Positions 14,172 to 21,308 of a stretch of 47,389 bases of DNA are shown one piece after another. The first letter of the stretch is position 1. Each line of letters begins with the position of its first letter. Source of the DNA: Amycolatopsis tucumanensis (GTDB taxonomy: Bacteria > Actinomycetota > Actinomycetes > Mycobacteriales > Pseudonocardiaceae); NCBI RefSeq assembly GCF_021654135.1, contig NZ_JAKGSD010000065.1, positions 1 through 47,389 on the forward strand, written 5' to 3'. Position numbers and translations under genes: made by a program. Under the pieces are notes generated by a model. That model worked only from the letters and a program-made list of their open reading frames with translations, searched no databases and had not been told where the DNA came from.

Positions 14172-16465
14172 CGTGGTTCCGCCTTCCCCTGTGGTGCCTG
14201 CCCGTTCCCGTTCCCCGTGCGGGCGCGAGCGGCGCGCATTCCGTTGTAGTGCCTGGCCAGGTTGTTCCGGACCGCGTTCGGGTCGCGGAAACCGGCCGGA
14301 TCGGGTGCCGCGGCCTGCCGCGGCATGGCCGCGCCCGGCGCGAGCTGCGCACCGGGGCGGCGCGTCGGCAGCCCGGCGCTGGTGACCTGAGCCGCGACCG
14401 GCTGCTCGGTCGCGATCTCCGCGGCGCGCCAGCTCTCGTCGGCCGGGCTGCTGAAGTCCGGCCCCGGCTGCTCGGCGAACCACCCGGACACCACTCCGTC
14501 GAAGATCGGGGTGCGCACGGGCGTGGCGGCGGGGCGGGCCTGCGCGGGCACCGGCTCGCGGCGCACGGGCGCCGGGTCGGGCGCGGCGAGGCCGTCGGCG
14601 AGGACCAGTGCGCCCGGGACGTGCACGCTGGCCGTGATGCCGCCGTGGTTCGCGCCCGGGTGCGTCGGCCGCAGGCGCACCGTGACCCCGAGCGGGGCGG
14701 CCAGCCGCCCCACCACGAACAGGCCCATCCGCCGGGTGGTCTCCGGGCTGACCGTGTCGCCGGAGGCCAGCCGCTGGTTGGCCGAGGCCAGGTCGTCCGG
14801 CTGCATGCCCAGTCCGCTGTCGACCACCTCGACGAGCAGCCCGCCGTCGGCGCCGCGGTCGGCGGTGAGCAGCACCTTGTGCTCGGGCGGGGAGAACCGG
14901 ATCGCGTTCTCCAGCAGCTCGGCGAGGATGTGCACGACGTCGCTGGCGGCGTGCGAGCGCAGCGCGCCGTTGGGGGCGTTGACGATGGTGACCCGCCGGT
15001 AGTCCTTCACCTCGGACGTCGCGGCGCGCAGCAGCTCGGCGGTGGAGACCGGGCCGTGGTCCCGCCGCGCCGGGCTGCCGCCCGCGAGGACCTGGAGGTT
15101 TTCGCCGTTGCGGCGCAGCCGCGTCGCCATGTGGTCGAGGCGGAACAGCTCCTCCAGGCGCTGCGGGTTGCGCTCGTCGGCTTCCAGGTCCTCGATGAGG
15201 GTGAGCTGCTGCTCGACCAGCGACTGGTTGCGGCGGGCCAGCGTCATGAACATCTCGCTGACCTGGCGGCGCAGCTCGGCCTGGTCGGCGGCCAGGCGCA
15301 CGGCCTGCCGGTGCATGTCGCCGAAGGCCTGCGCCAGCTGCCCGATCTCCTCGTCGCCGTCCACCGGGACCGGCTCGATCGACTCCCAGGACACCGATTC
15401 GCCTGCCCGGACCTTCTCGATCGTCTCCGGCAGCTCGCGGCGCGCGGCGGTCAGCGCGGCCGCGTGCAGGCGGCGCACCGGCGTCACCAGCGAGCGTGCG
15501 ACGAGCAACGCGATGGCCAGCGCCCCCAGCAGCGCGCCCAGCACGAGCGCGGTGTCACGCAGGGCGCTGGAGCGGGCCTCGTTGGTGCGCTCGCCGACGG
15601 TGGCCGCCAGGTCGCGCACCTGTCCCGCCAGCAGGTCGGACAGCGCCGCCGATTCGGTCGACAGCGCGGTGAGCAGGCCGGGCAGCCTGCTCCCGTCGCC
15701 GGTCGTGAGCGCGTCCAGCAGGACGGCCTGGCGGTTGCTGTTGCTGCCCGTGATGGACCGGAACCGCCCGATCACCTCCTGCGGCAGGCCGCGCTCGACC
15801 TGGCTCGCCAGCACGCCCTCCTCGGCGGCCGCGCGGGCGGCGGCGGCCAGCAGCGTGTCGTTGACCGGGCCGGTGACCGACGCGCGGATCAGCGCCTCCT
15901 CGACCGCGCGGGTGGTGCGCAGCTGCATCAGCGCGCCCGCGGTCGCCGCCGTGGTGTCCATCGCGGAGCTGCCCGCGGCGGCGATGGACTCCGGCAGGAT
16001 CCGGCTCAGGTCCACCGCGACGTCGTGGTAGCCGGCGGTCATCGCCACCGTGGCCGAACCCGTCGCGGCGCCTGCCATCCGCAGCCCGGCCAGCCGCCCG
16101 ACCGCGGTGTCCAGCGTCCGCGCGGTGTCCGCGGGCAGCTCCGCGAACTCGGCCTGCTTCTGCACGGCGGCGGTCTTCGCGTCGACGGTGGAGATCTGCC
16201 TGCCCAGCTCGCTGCTGCCGGGCGAGGCGACGGCCAGCACCATCTCGTCCTCGACGAGCGCGGTGAGGTCCAGGGTCGACTGCAGCGCGGGCAGCTGGTC
16301 ACGCACCGCGCTGAGCTTGCTCGCCTCGGCGAGCTCGGCCCGCACCCGCGCCCCGGCCAGCGCCAGCGCGACCACGACCGGCAGCAGCAACACGACCGAG
16401 ATCTTCGTGCGCAGGCTCCAGCCGCGCGGATGCCATGCCCCAGGGCCGGAGCCCGCAGTATCCAT
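14168..16465 (-). CDS. Conservon sensor histidine kinase with NIT-type sensor (CvnA-type)
   Basis: 765 aa. Membrane helix 1 at about residues 22-39 (ISVVLLLPVVVALALAGA), an external helical domain to about 290 of the nitrate/nitrite-sensing (NIT) type with LVEDEMVLAVASPGSSELG and TTRAVEEALIRASVTGPV, and helix 2 (TALVLGALLGALAIALLVA). Then come a HAMP-like linker and the kinase core: phospho-acceptor region EELFRLDHMATRLRRNGENL, N box ELLENAIRFSPPEHKVLL, G1 EVVDSGLGM, G2 MGLFVVGRLAAPLGV. The last 150 residues are a Pro/Ala-rich cytoplasmic tail. ATG 16465 has only a short-spaced GGGAG before it, so the start could lie elsewhere. It is the first gene of the conservon. Confidence 0.9.
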   Translation of the reverse strand: MDTAGSGPGAWHPRGWSLRTKISVVLLLPVVVALALAGARVRAELAEASKLSAVRDQLPALQSTLDLTALVEDEMVLAVASPGSSELGRQISTVDAKTAAVQKQAEFAELPADTARTLDTAVGRLAGLRMAGAATGSATVAMTAGYHDVAVDLSRILPESIAAAGSSAMDTTAATAGALMQLRTTRAVEEALIRASVTGPVNDTLLAAAARAAAEEGVLASQVERGLPQEVIGRFRSITGSNSNRQAVLLDALTTGDGSRLPGLLTALSTESAALSDLLAGQVRDLAATVGERTNEARSSALRDTALVLGALLGALAIALLVARSLVTPVRRLHAAALTAARRELPETIEKVRAGESVSWESIEPVPVDGDEEIGQLAQAFGDMHRQAVRLAADQAELRRQVSEMFMTLARRNQSLVEQQLTLIEDLEADERNPQRLEELFRLDHMATRLRRNGENLQVLAGGSPARRDHGPVSTAELLRAATSEVKDYRRVTIVNAPNGALRSHAASDVVHILAELLENAIRFSPPEHKVLLTADRGADGGLLVEVVDSGLGMQPDDLASANQRLASGDTVSPETTRRMGLFVVGRLAAPLGVTVRLRPTHPGANHGGITASVHVPGALVLADGLAAPDPAPVRREPVPAQARPAATPVRTPIFDGVVSGWFAEQPGPDFSSPADESWRAAEIATEQPVAAQVTSAGLPTRRPGAQLAPGAAMPRQAAAPDPAGFRDPNAVRNNLARHYNGMRAARARTGNGNGQAPQGKAEPR

Positions 16466-16565
16466 TTCTCCCAGCCCGCCCGATTCGTGTCCATGCCCCG
16501 TTCCGCGCGGGATCGCGGCGAAAGCGGAACGCGGTGATTGGCTTCCCCAGGTGATCGGTGTCAGG

Positions 16566-16594
16566 AGAAAACCGCAGCCGGGCGACCTTGTCAA
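16566..16594 (-). promoter_or_regulatory. Candidate promoter of the conservon operon
   Basis: Minus-strand TTGACA (16594-16589), a 17-nt spacer, and TTTTCT (16571-16566) about 100 bp upstream of the histidine kinase start. It lies in a 384-bp, relatively AT-rich gap (16466-16849) that otherwise shows no gene. The plus-strand part of the gap carries the promoter of the esterase leader. Confidence 0.4.
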
Positions 16595-16837
16595 CCCTGC
16601 GCGTCACACCTGGTGAACGATGTTCGGCCAAATGTCGCAATGGCCCCTCTGTGGTGGTCCGCGGGCTGTTCCCGAACGGTCACCGAGAGTTCTCCGGTTA
16701 ATGGCGGGTGAATGGTCAATGGGGCACCGTGGGTAAAACGACCGGCATTGCCGGGTGAAAACCGAATTGCGGTATTGGTCGGTGAGACATTTTCCGGCGG
16801 CGCCGAATCCACATGCGATCGCCGGTTCCGCACCGTC

Positions 16838-16849
16838 TAGGCTGCACCG
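16838..16849 (+). promoter_or_regulatory. -10 element before esterase leader frame
   Basis: TAGGCT at 16838-16843, then 6 nt, then GTG at 16850, the leaderless arrangement seen before several genes in this window. There is no convincing -35. Confidence 0.45.
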
Positions 16850-16882
16850 GTGACGACGAAACCGGTGGCCACCCGACCGTGA
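16850..16882 (+). CDS. Putative 10-codon leader peptide upstream of esterase
   Basis: GTG at 16850 starts a frame encoding VTTKPVATRP and ending at TGA 16880-16882. The stop overlaps the GTG of the carboxylesterase in a GTGA. Because TAGGCT lies 6 nt before the first GTG, the transcript probably begins at this codon, and the esterase, which lacks a Shine-Dalgarno, may depend on reinitiation by ribosomes that finish this peptide. The reading is direct; translation of the leader is an inference. Confidence 0.4.
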   Translation: MTTKPVATRP

Positions 16883-18369
16883 CGCGCCTGCTCCTGCTCC
16901 TCGCCGTCGTCCTGGCCGCCTGCGCGGCGCCCGCGCCCGCCCCGCCGGACGTCGTGTCCCTCGCCGCCGGACAGGTCCGCGGCACAGTGACCGACGGACA
17001 CCGGCTGTTCCAAGGCATCCCGTACGCCACCGCGGCGCGCTGGCAGCCGCCCGCGCCCGGTCCGGTGTGGACGGGCGTGCGGGACGCCACCGCGCCCGGC
17101 GCGCGCTGCCCCCAGCCGGGTGAGGCGGGCAGCGAGGACTGCCTGTTCCTGAACGTGACCACCCCCGCGGGTGAGCCCGGCCGGCTGCCGGTGCTGGTCT
17201 GGATCCACGGCGGCGCGTTCGTCGGTGGCAACGGCGACTCCTACGACGCGCGGGACCTGGCCGCGCGCGGGCTGGTGGTCGTCACCGTCAACTACCGGCT
17301 CGGCGCGCTCGGCTGGCTCGCGCACCCGGCGCTCGCGCACGACGGCGGCACCGGCAACTTCGGCCTGCTCGACCAGCAGGCGGCGCTGCGGTGGGTGCGG
17401 GACAACATCGCCGCGTTCGGCGGCGACCCGGCGCGGGTCACCCTCGCCGGCGAGTCCGCGGGGGCGATGTCGGTGTGCGATCACCTGGTCTCGCCGGGCT
17501 CGGCCGGGCTCTTCCGCGCCGCGATCGTCCAAAGCGGACCGTGCCAGGCGCATTCCCCGGCCGCGGTGGCGGAAGCGGCGAGCGTCGAGTACGCGGCGAA
17601 GCTCGGCTGCAGTGATCCGGCCAGCGCCGCCGCGTGCCTGCGTGCCCTGCCGCCGTCCCGGCTGCTCACCCCGCCGCGCTACTACGACCTCGCCGGTGTC
17701 CCGGTCGCGGGCCCGGTGACCGGCGGCGGTGCGCTGCCCGTCAACCCGGTCGACGCGATGCGCGACGGCGACGCGGCCAGGGTGCCGGTGCTCGTCGGCG
17801 TGACGCGGGACGAGTTCACCCTGTTCCTGGCGCAGCAGTACGCGGCGACCGGGAAGACGGTCACCGCCGACGGCTACCCGGCCGCGCTGACGCGGGTGTT
17901 CGGGGCGGACGCCGCGGCCGTGGCCGCCGAGTACCCGCTCACCGCCCACGGCGGCTCGGCTCCGCGTGCGCTGGCGGCGGCGCTCACCGACGCCGCGTTC
18001 GCGTGCCCGGCGCGGGACATGGCGGGAGCGCTGTCCCGCACCGGCCCGGTCTACGCCTACGAGTTCGGTGACTCGCGGGCCCCGGTCCCGGACACCCTGT
18101 CGCGCACGCCGTTCCCGCTCGGCGCCGCGCACAGCCTGGAGCTGTCCTACCTGTTCGGCGGCGGCGCGTCGTTCGACGACGGGCAGCGGCGGTTGTCGGC
18201 GCGGATGGTCGCCGACTGGGCGTCGTTCGTGCGCACCGGCGCGCCCGGCCCGGACTGGCCGCGCTACGACCCGGCGCACGAGCAGGTGCGCACGCTAGCC
18301 CCGGACGGCCCTCACACGACCGGGGACTTCGCCGCGGCGCACCACTGCGGGTTCTGGCGGGACCGCTAG
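16879..18369 (+). CDS. Secreted type-B carboxylesterase, lipoprotein
   Basis: 496 aa. Signal peptide TRLLLLLAVVLAAC with lipobox Leu-Ala-Ala-Cys, so it is probably anchored to the outer face of the membrane. Then the type-B carboxylesterase fold: GIPYATAARWQPP, SEDCLFLNVTTP, oxyanion loop VLVWIHGGAFVGGNG, VNYRLGALGWL, nucleophile elbow LAGESAGAMSVCDHL, and catalytic His region PLGAAHSLELSYLFGG. It hydrolyses carboxylic esters; the natural substrate is unknown. GTG 16879 is chosen because the signal peptide follows it directly. An in-frame ATG at 16813 would place 22 non-signal residues in front. Its TAG is embedded in the -10 element of the next gene. Confidence 0.9.
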   Translation: MTRLLLLLAVVLAACAAPAPAPPDVVSLAAGQVRGTVTDGHRLFQGIPYATAARWQPPAPGPVWTGVRDATAPGARCPQPGEAGSEDCLFLNVTTPAGEPGRLPVLVWIHGGAFVGGNGDSYDARDLAARGLVVVTVNYRLGALGWLAHPALAHDGGTGNFGLLDQQAALRWVRDNIAAFGGDPARVTLAGESAGAMSVCDHLVSPGSAGLFRAAIVQSGPCQAHSPAAVAEAASVEYAAKLGCSDPASAAACLRALPPSRLLTPPRYYDLAGVPVAGPVTGGGALPVNPVDAMRDGDAARVPVLVGVTRDEFTLFLAQQYAATGKTVTADGYPAALTRVFGADAAAVAAEYPLTAHGGSAPRALAAALTDAAFACPARDMAGALSRTGPVYAYEFGDSRAPVPDTLSRTPFPLGAAHSLELSYLFGGGASFDDGQRRLSARMVADWASFVRTGAPGPDWPRYDPAHEQVRTLAPDGPHTTGDFAAAHHCGFWRDR

Positions 18370-18379
18370 GTTCGCCGTC

Positions 18380-19378
18380 ATGCGGTTCGGGGTTTTCGTC
18401 CTCGCCGGGCGGTTTCCGGGACAGGACGACGGGGAGGCGCTCGCGCGGTCGCTGGACGTGGTCGAGCGGGCGGAGGCGGCCGGGTTCGACGACGCGTGGA
18501 TCGCCGAGCACCACTTCATGTCCTACGGGGTGTGCCCGTCGGCGGTGACGTTCGCCGCGCACGCGCTGGGCCGGACGCGGCGGATCACGGTGGGGACGGC
18601 GGTGAGCGTGCTGTCGAGCGCCCACCCCGTCGCGCTGGCCGAGCAGGCCGCGATGCTGGACCGGGTGTCCGGCGGGCGGTTCCGGCTCGGGGTCGGGCGC
18701 GGCGGGCCGTGGGTGGACCTCGAAGTCTTCGGCACCGGGCTGGACCGGTACGAGCGGGGGTTCGCCGAGGGCCTGGATCTGCTGGTGCAAGCGCTTTCCT
18801 CGGCTGCGGTGGGCGCCGCTGGCGAGTTCTTCGCGTTCCGCGAGGTGCCGGTGGTGCCGCGGCCGGTGTCGCTGCCGCCGGTGACCGTGGCGTGCACGTC
18901 GCGGGAGACGGTGGAGCTGGCGGCCGCGCGCGGGCTGCCGATGCTGCTGGGGATGCACATCGGCGACGAGGAGAAGGCCGCGATGGTGGCGCACTACGGG
19001 AAGGCGGCGGCCGCGGCCGGACAGGACCCGTCGGCGCCGCACGTCTCGGCGGTGCTGGCGCAGGTGAGCGACTCCCGCGCGGCCGCCGAGGCCGAGCTGC
19101 GCGCGTCGATGCCGGACTGGCTGCGGGAGGGGCTGGCCGGGTACGTGCCCGTGGACGGCCGACCGTACCGCCCGCGTGACGCGGCGGAGTACACGGAGCT
19201 GCTGTGCCGGCTGCACCCGGTCGGCAGTCCCCGCGCGTGCGCCGACCGGCTGGCCGCGGCGGCGGAGCGGACGGGCATCGCGCACACGATCCTGTTCGTC
19301 GAGGGCGCCGGCGCGCGGGAGCGAGTGCTGACCAACGTGACGCGACTCGGCGCGGAGGTCCTGCCGCTGCTCCGCTGA
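18380..19378 (+). CDS. LLM-class flavin-dependent oxidoreductase
   Basis: 332 aa, TIM-barrel bacterial luciferase-like family. Visible: RFGVFVLAGRFPGQDDGEAL, AGFDDAWIAEHHFMSYGV, ITVGTAVSVLSSAHPVALAE, GRFRLGVGRGGPWVDLEVFG, and the C-terminal VGSPRACADRLAAAAERTG common in this group. It uses FMN or F420; the AEHHF segment is typical of the FMN/F420 monooxygenase subfamilies, and the substrate is unknown. ATG 18380 follows TAGGTT (18367-18372) by 7 nt, so the mRNA is probably leaderless, starting inside the end of the esterase gene. Confidence 0.85.
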   Translation: MRFGVFVLAGRFPGQDDGEALARSLDVVERAEAAGFDDAWIAEHHFMSYGVCPSAVTFAAHALGRTRRITVGTAVSVLSSAHPVALAEQAAMLDRVSGGRFRLGVGRGGPWVDLEVFGTGLDRYERGFAEGLDLLVQALSSAAVGAAGEFFAFREVPVVPRPVSLPPVTVACTSRETVELAAARGLPMLLGMHIGDEEKAAMVAHYGKAAAAAGQDPSAPHVSAVLAQVSDSRAAAEAELRASMPDWLREGLAGYVPVDGRPYRPRDAAEYTELLCRLHPVGSPRACADRLAAAAERTGIAHTILFVEGAGARERVLTNVTRLGAEVLPLLR

Positions 19379-19431
19379 GCCCGCCGGCAACCGTACCGCG
19401 GCCGCAGAAGGCCCGTACCGGCCTTGATCCC

Positions 19432-19610
19432 GGCCGCGCGCGCCCGACGACGTCGTGCGTCGAGTACGACGGCGACGTGGTGTACGTCAAGGATGGATCG
19501 GCCGACGGGTACTCGTCGTTCGGCAAGGTCTCGTCCACCTCCGGCACCGCCTACCGGTTCTGCCGCAACCAGCACGGCGCGGGTACCTGTTCGGCTTCAC
19601 CAACGTGTGA
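19432..19610 (+). pseudogene. Remnant of a small secreted protein gene
   Basis: Between the LLM gene and the terminator, a stretch reads CVEYDGDVVYVKDGSADGYS, then a run to TAYRFCRNQHGAG, which looks like a real small extracellular domain with paired Cys. No start codon plus signal peptide precedes it, and at about 19580 the frame breaks. In the frame two bases on it would end YLFGFTNV and TGA (19608-19610), as if one G were lost in gcgggtac. I interpret it as a decayed gene; the family is not certain. Confidence 0.4.
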
Positions 19611-19619
19611 ACGCACGGC

Positions 19620-19651
19620 GGGCGCGTCCCCTCGGGGGAGAGGACGCGCCC
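19620..19651. terminator. Strong hairpin terminator
   Basis: gggcgcgtcc (19620-19629) pairs perfectly with ggacgcgccc (19642-19651) around a 12-nt loop, followed on the plus strand by gttt. It separates the plus-strand LLM gene and remnant from the minus-strand secreted protein that ends at 19667, and could serve both. Confidence 0.7.
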
Positions 19652-19666
19652 GTTTCCGTCAGCGGG

Positions 19667-20971
19667 TCAGGACTCCTTGGGGGACAGGGTGACGTCGATC
19701 GTGTTGCCGGGGCCGGTCGCCAGCGGGCTGATCAGCCCGGTCAGCGGACCGCAGTTCTCCAGCGGCGCGATCGCGTAGGTGCCGCTGAGGTCACCGCCCG
19801 CCAGCGGGTCGAACCCGGGGCCGGAGGTGAGGTTGATCTCCGACGGCTCCGAGCTCTGGCACTTCGGCGACTTGCTGATCGGGAAGCCGAAGACCTTCAC
19901 GCTGGGCAGCTTGATGGTGGTGTGGCTGGTGGAGTTCAGCACACCGCCCGCCAGCGTCCCGGTCGTCTTGCCCTCCTGTTCGAAGGCCACCTTCGCGGTG
20001 ATCGGGATGAAGTGGAACAGCGTGGCCTTCAGCTTCGACGGCTCCAGCGACAGGTCGGCCGTGAAGTTCCCGGTCGCCAGGTCGAGGTTCGCGTCGATAC
20101 CGCCGGACAGCGGCACCGTGGCGTTGAGCTTCTTGACCACCGAATCGCCTTCGAGCGCGTAGCTGTAGTCGATCCCGGTCGGCGGGTTGCTGGTGGTGGT
20201 CGTCGGCTCGGTCGTGCTGGGCTCGGTGGTCGTGGGCTCGGTCGTGGTCGGTTCGGTGGTCGTGGGCTCTGTCGTTGTGGGCTCGGTGGTGGTGGGTTCC
20301 GTGGTGGTCGGTTCCGTCGTCGTCGGCTCGGTGGTGGTCGGCTCGGTCGTCGTGCCGCCGTTGATCGTGATGGTGGCGAGCGTGTTGTTCTGGCCGGCCA
20401 CCTGCGTGCACTGCGAGTCGAAGACGCCCAGCCCGGTGTCGGTGCCGTCGGCGCGCTTCGGGTGCAGGGTCAGCAGGATGTCGCCGACGGTGATCGTCGC
20501 CTGCCCGGCCTGGGTGAAGGTCAGGGACGGCGCGTCACCGGTGGCCACCGTGTCGAACGAGCCCGACGCGGGCACCGGGGTCACCGGGATCGTCGCCGGC
20601 ACGGTCACCGGGATGGTGGCCTCCGGCGCCGTCACGGTCGAGCTCGCCTGTGCGGAGCCCTCGACCGTGGCCGCCCCGACGAGGGTCAGGCCCTGCGTCG
20701 CGGTCGGCGGGACGGTCGCGACGGCGGTGACCGTGAAGGCCGGGGTCGGCTCACCCACGTTCACGGTCGTCGGGATGTCCGCGCTGATCACGATCTGCAG
20801 GGTCTGGGTACCGATCAGCGGGAACGGGCAGCTGTAGTTCAGGGTCAGCGAGACCGGATCGGCCGCACTGGTCCCGGCTCCGGCCAGCACGGCCGTGAGC
20901 GCCGCGCCGGTCGCGACGGTCGCCGACGCGGCCGCCGCGACCATCCTTCTCATTCTGGTTCTAGTTCGCAC
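19667..20971 (-). CDS. Secreted two-domain protein with Thr/Glu/Pro linker
   Basis: 434 aa. Signal peptide with basic start (RTRTRMRR) and core VATGAALTAVLAGAG, cleaved near TSA-ADP. N-domain (about 38-230) starts LTLNYSCPFPLIGTQTLQI, a pattern I associate with DUF6801-like actinobacterial secreted proteins. Then about ten TTTEP repeats, then a C-domain of about 150 residues (FHFIPITAKVAFEQEGKTTG, LPSVKVFGFPISKSPKCQ, CGPLTGLISPLATGPGN). That C-domain is clearly shared with the secreted protein at 23994 upstream of the mce genes. GTG 20971 is fixed by GGAGGA 5 nt upstream. Probably an envelope-associated accessory protein for lipid transport; role inferred from context only. Confidence 0.75.
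   Translation of the reverse strand: MRTRTRMRRMVAAAASATVATGAALTAVLAGAGTSAADPVSLTLNYSCPFPLIGTQTLQIVISADIPTTVNVGEPTPAFTVTAVATVPPTATQGLTLVGAATVEGSAQASSTVTAPEATIPVTVPATIPVTPVPASGSFDTVATGDAPSLTFTQAGQATITVGDILLTLHPKRADGTDTGLGVFDSQCTQVAGQNNTLATITINGGTTTEPTTTEPTTTEPTTTEPTTTEPTTTEPTTTEPTTTEPTTTEPSTTEPTTTTSNPPTGIDYSYALEGDSVVKKLNATVPLSGGIDANLDLATGNFTADLSLEPSKLKATLFHFIPITAKVAFEQEGKTTGTLAGGVLNSTSHTTIKLPSVKVFGFPISKSPKCQSSEPSEINLTSGPGFDPLAGGDLSGTYAIAPLENCGPLTGLISPLATGPGNTIDVTLSPKES
20190..20357 (-). repeat. 15-bp coding repeat (TTTEP linker)
   Basis: About ten head-to-tail 15-bp units coding Thr-Thr-Thr-Glu-Pro (one Ser variant) inside the secreted protein gene. Synonymous positions vary (ggc/ggt tcg/tcc), so the array is partly aged. 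Such linkers separate domains across the cell wall and can be O-glycosylated. Confidence 0.85.
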
Positions 20972-21273
20972 ACCTATCCTCCGGTGTATCGGCAGTGATA
21001 CGAAAACCACGCGACAGCAAGGAAAACGGCCGCCGTGGTCATCGGAATTGGTTGCTACCGATGGGTAAACTAGTTTCACGGCGTCGGCATTGGCAATATG
21101 TGCGCGAACAAAGTCGTTGCGGGCCAAGGAAGTTGTCACCGGCCGATGTGACGGCGCCGGTCCGACCCGCACGGCGCGGACAATGTTCGGCAGCCGCCGG
21201 CGGAAGCGCTCACGGAGATGACAAAAAGCGGCTGTCCGGCCCGCGCGGGAGTGCCAAGGACGTGTGGCCGGCC
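20972..21273. other. Divergent intergenic region, relatively AT-rich
   Basis: This gap separates the secreted protein (minus) from the acyl-CoA synthetase fusion (plus), whose promoter follows at 21274. It contains a 10-bp palindrome aaactagttt at 21067-21076 within tgggtaaactagtttcacg, a possible operator, and the minus-strand Shine-Dalgarno at 20982-20977. I see no gene here. Confidence 0.45.
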
Positions 21274-21302
21274 TTGACCGGGAGGGGGGCCAGGCTTACT
21301 TT
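21274..21302 (+). promoter_or_regulatory. Sigma-70-like promoter of the SRPBCC-FadD gene
   Basis: TTGACC (21274-21279), exactly 17 nt, TACTTT (21297-21302), then 6 nt to ATG 21309. Both hexamers and both spacings fit a housekeeping promoter of a leaderless gene, which decides the start codon of the downstream gene. Confidence 0.65.
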
Positions 21303-21308
21303 CCGCGG

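Noticed and set aside
14249..16537. 762-codon open frame antisense to the histidine kinase
   Set aside because: Long antisense frames are expected at this GC content. The product is Arg/Gln/Val-rich without motifs, and the opposite strand encodes a complete conservon kinase.
16591..16833. 80-codon minus-strand frame upstream of the conservon
   Set aside because: No start signal or domain-like sequence, and it covers the AT-rich promoter region.
20190..20357. CRISPR or promoter repeat in the 15-bp array
   Set aside because: It is in frame within a secreted protein and codes for a TTTEP linker.
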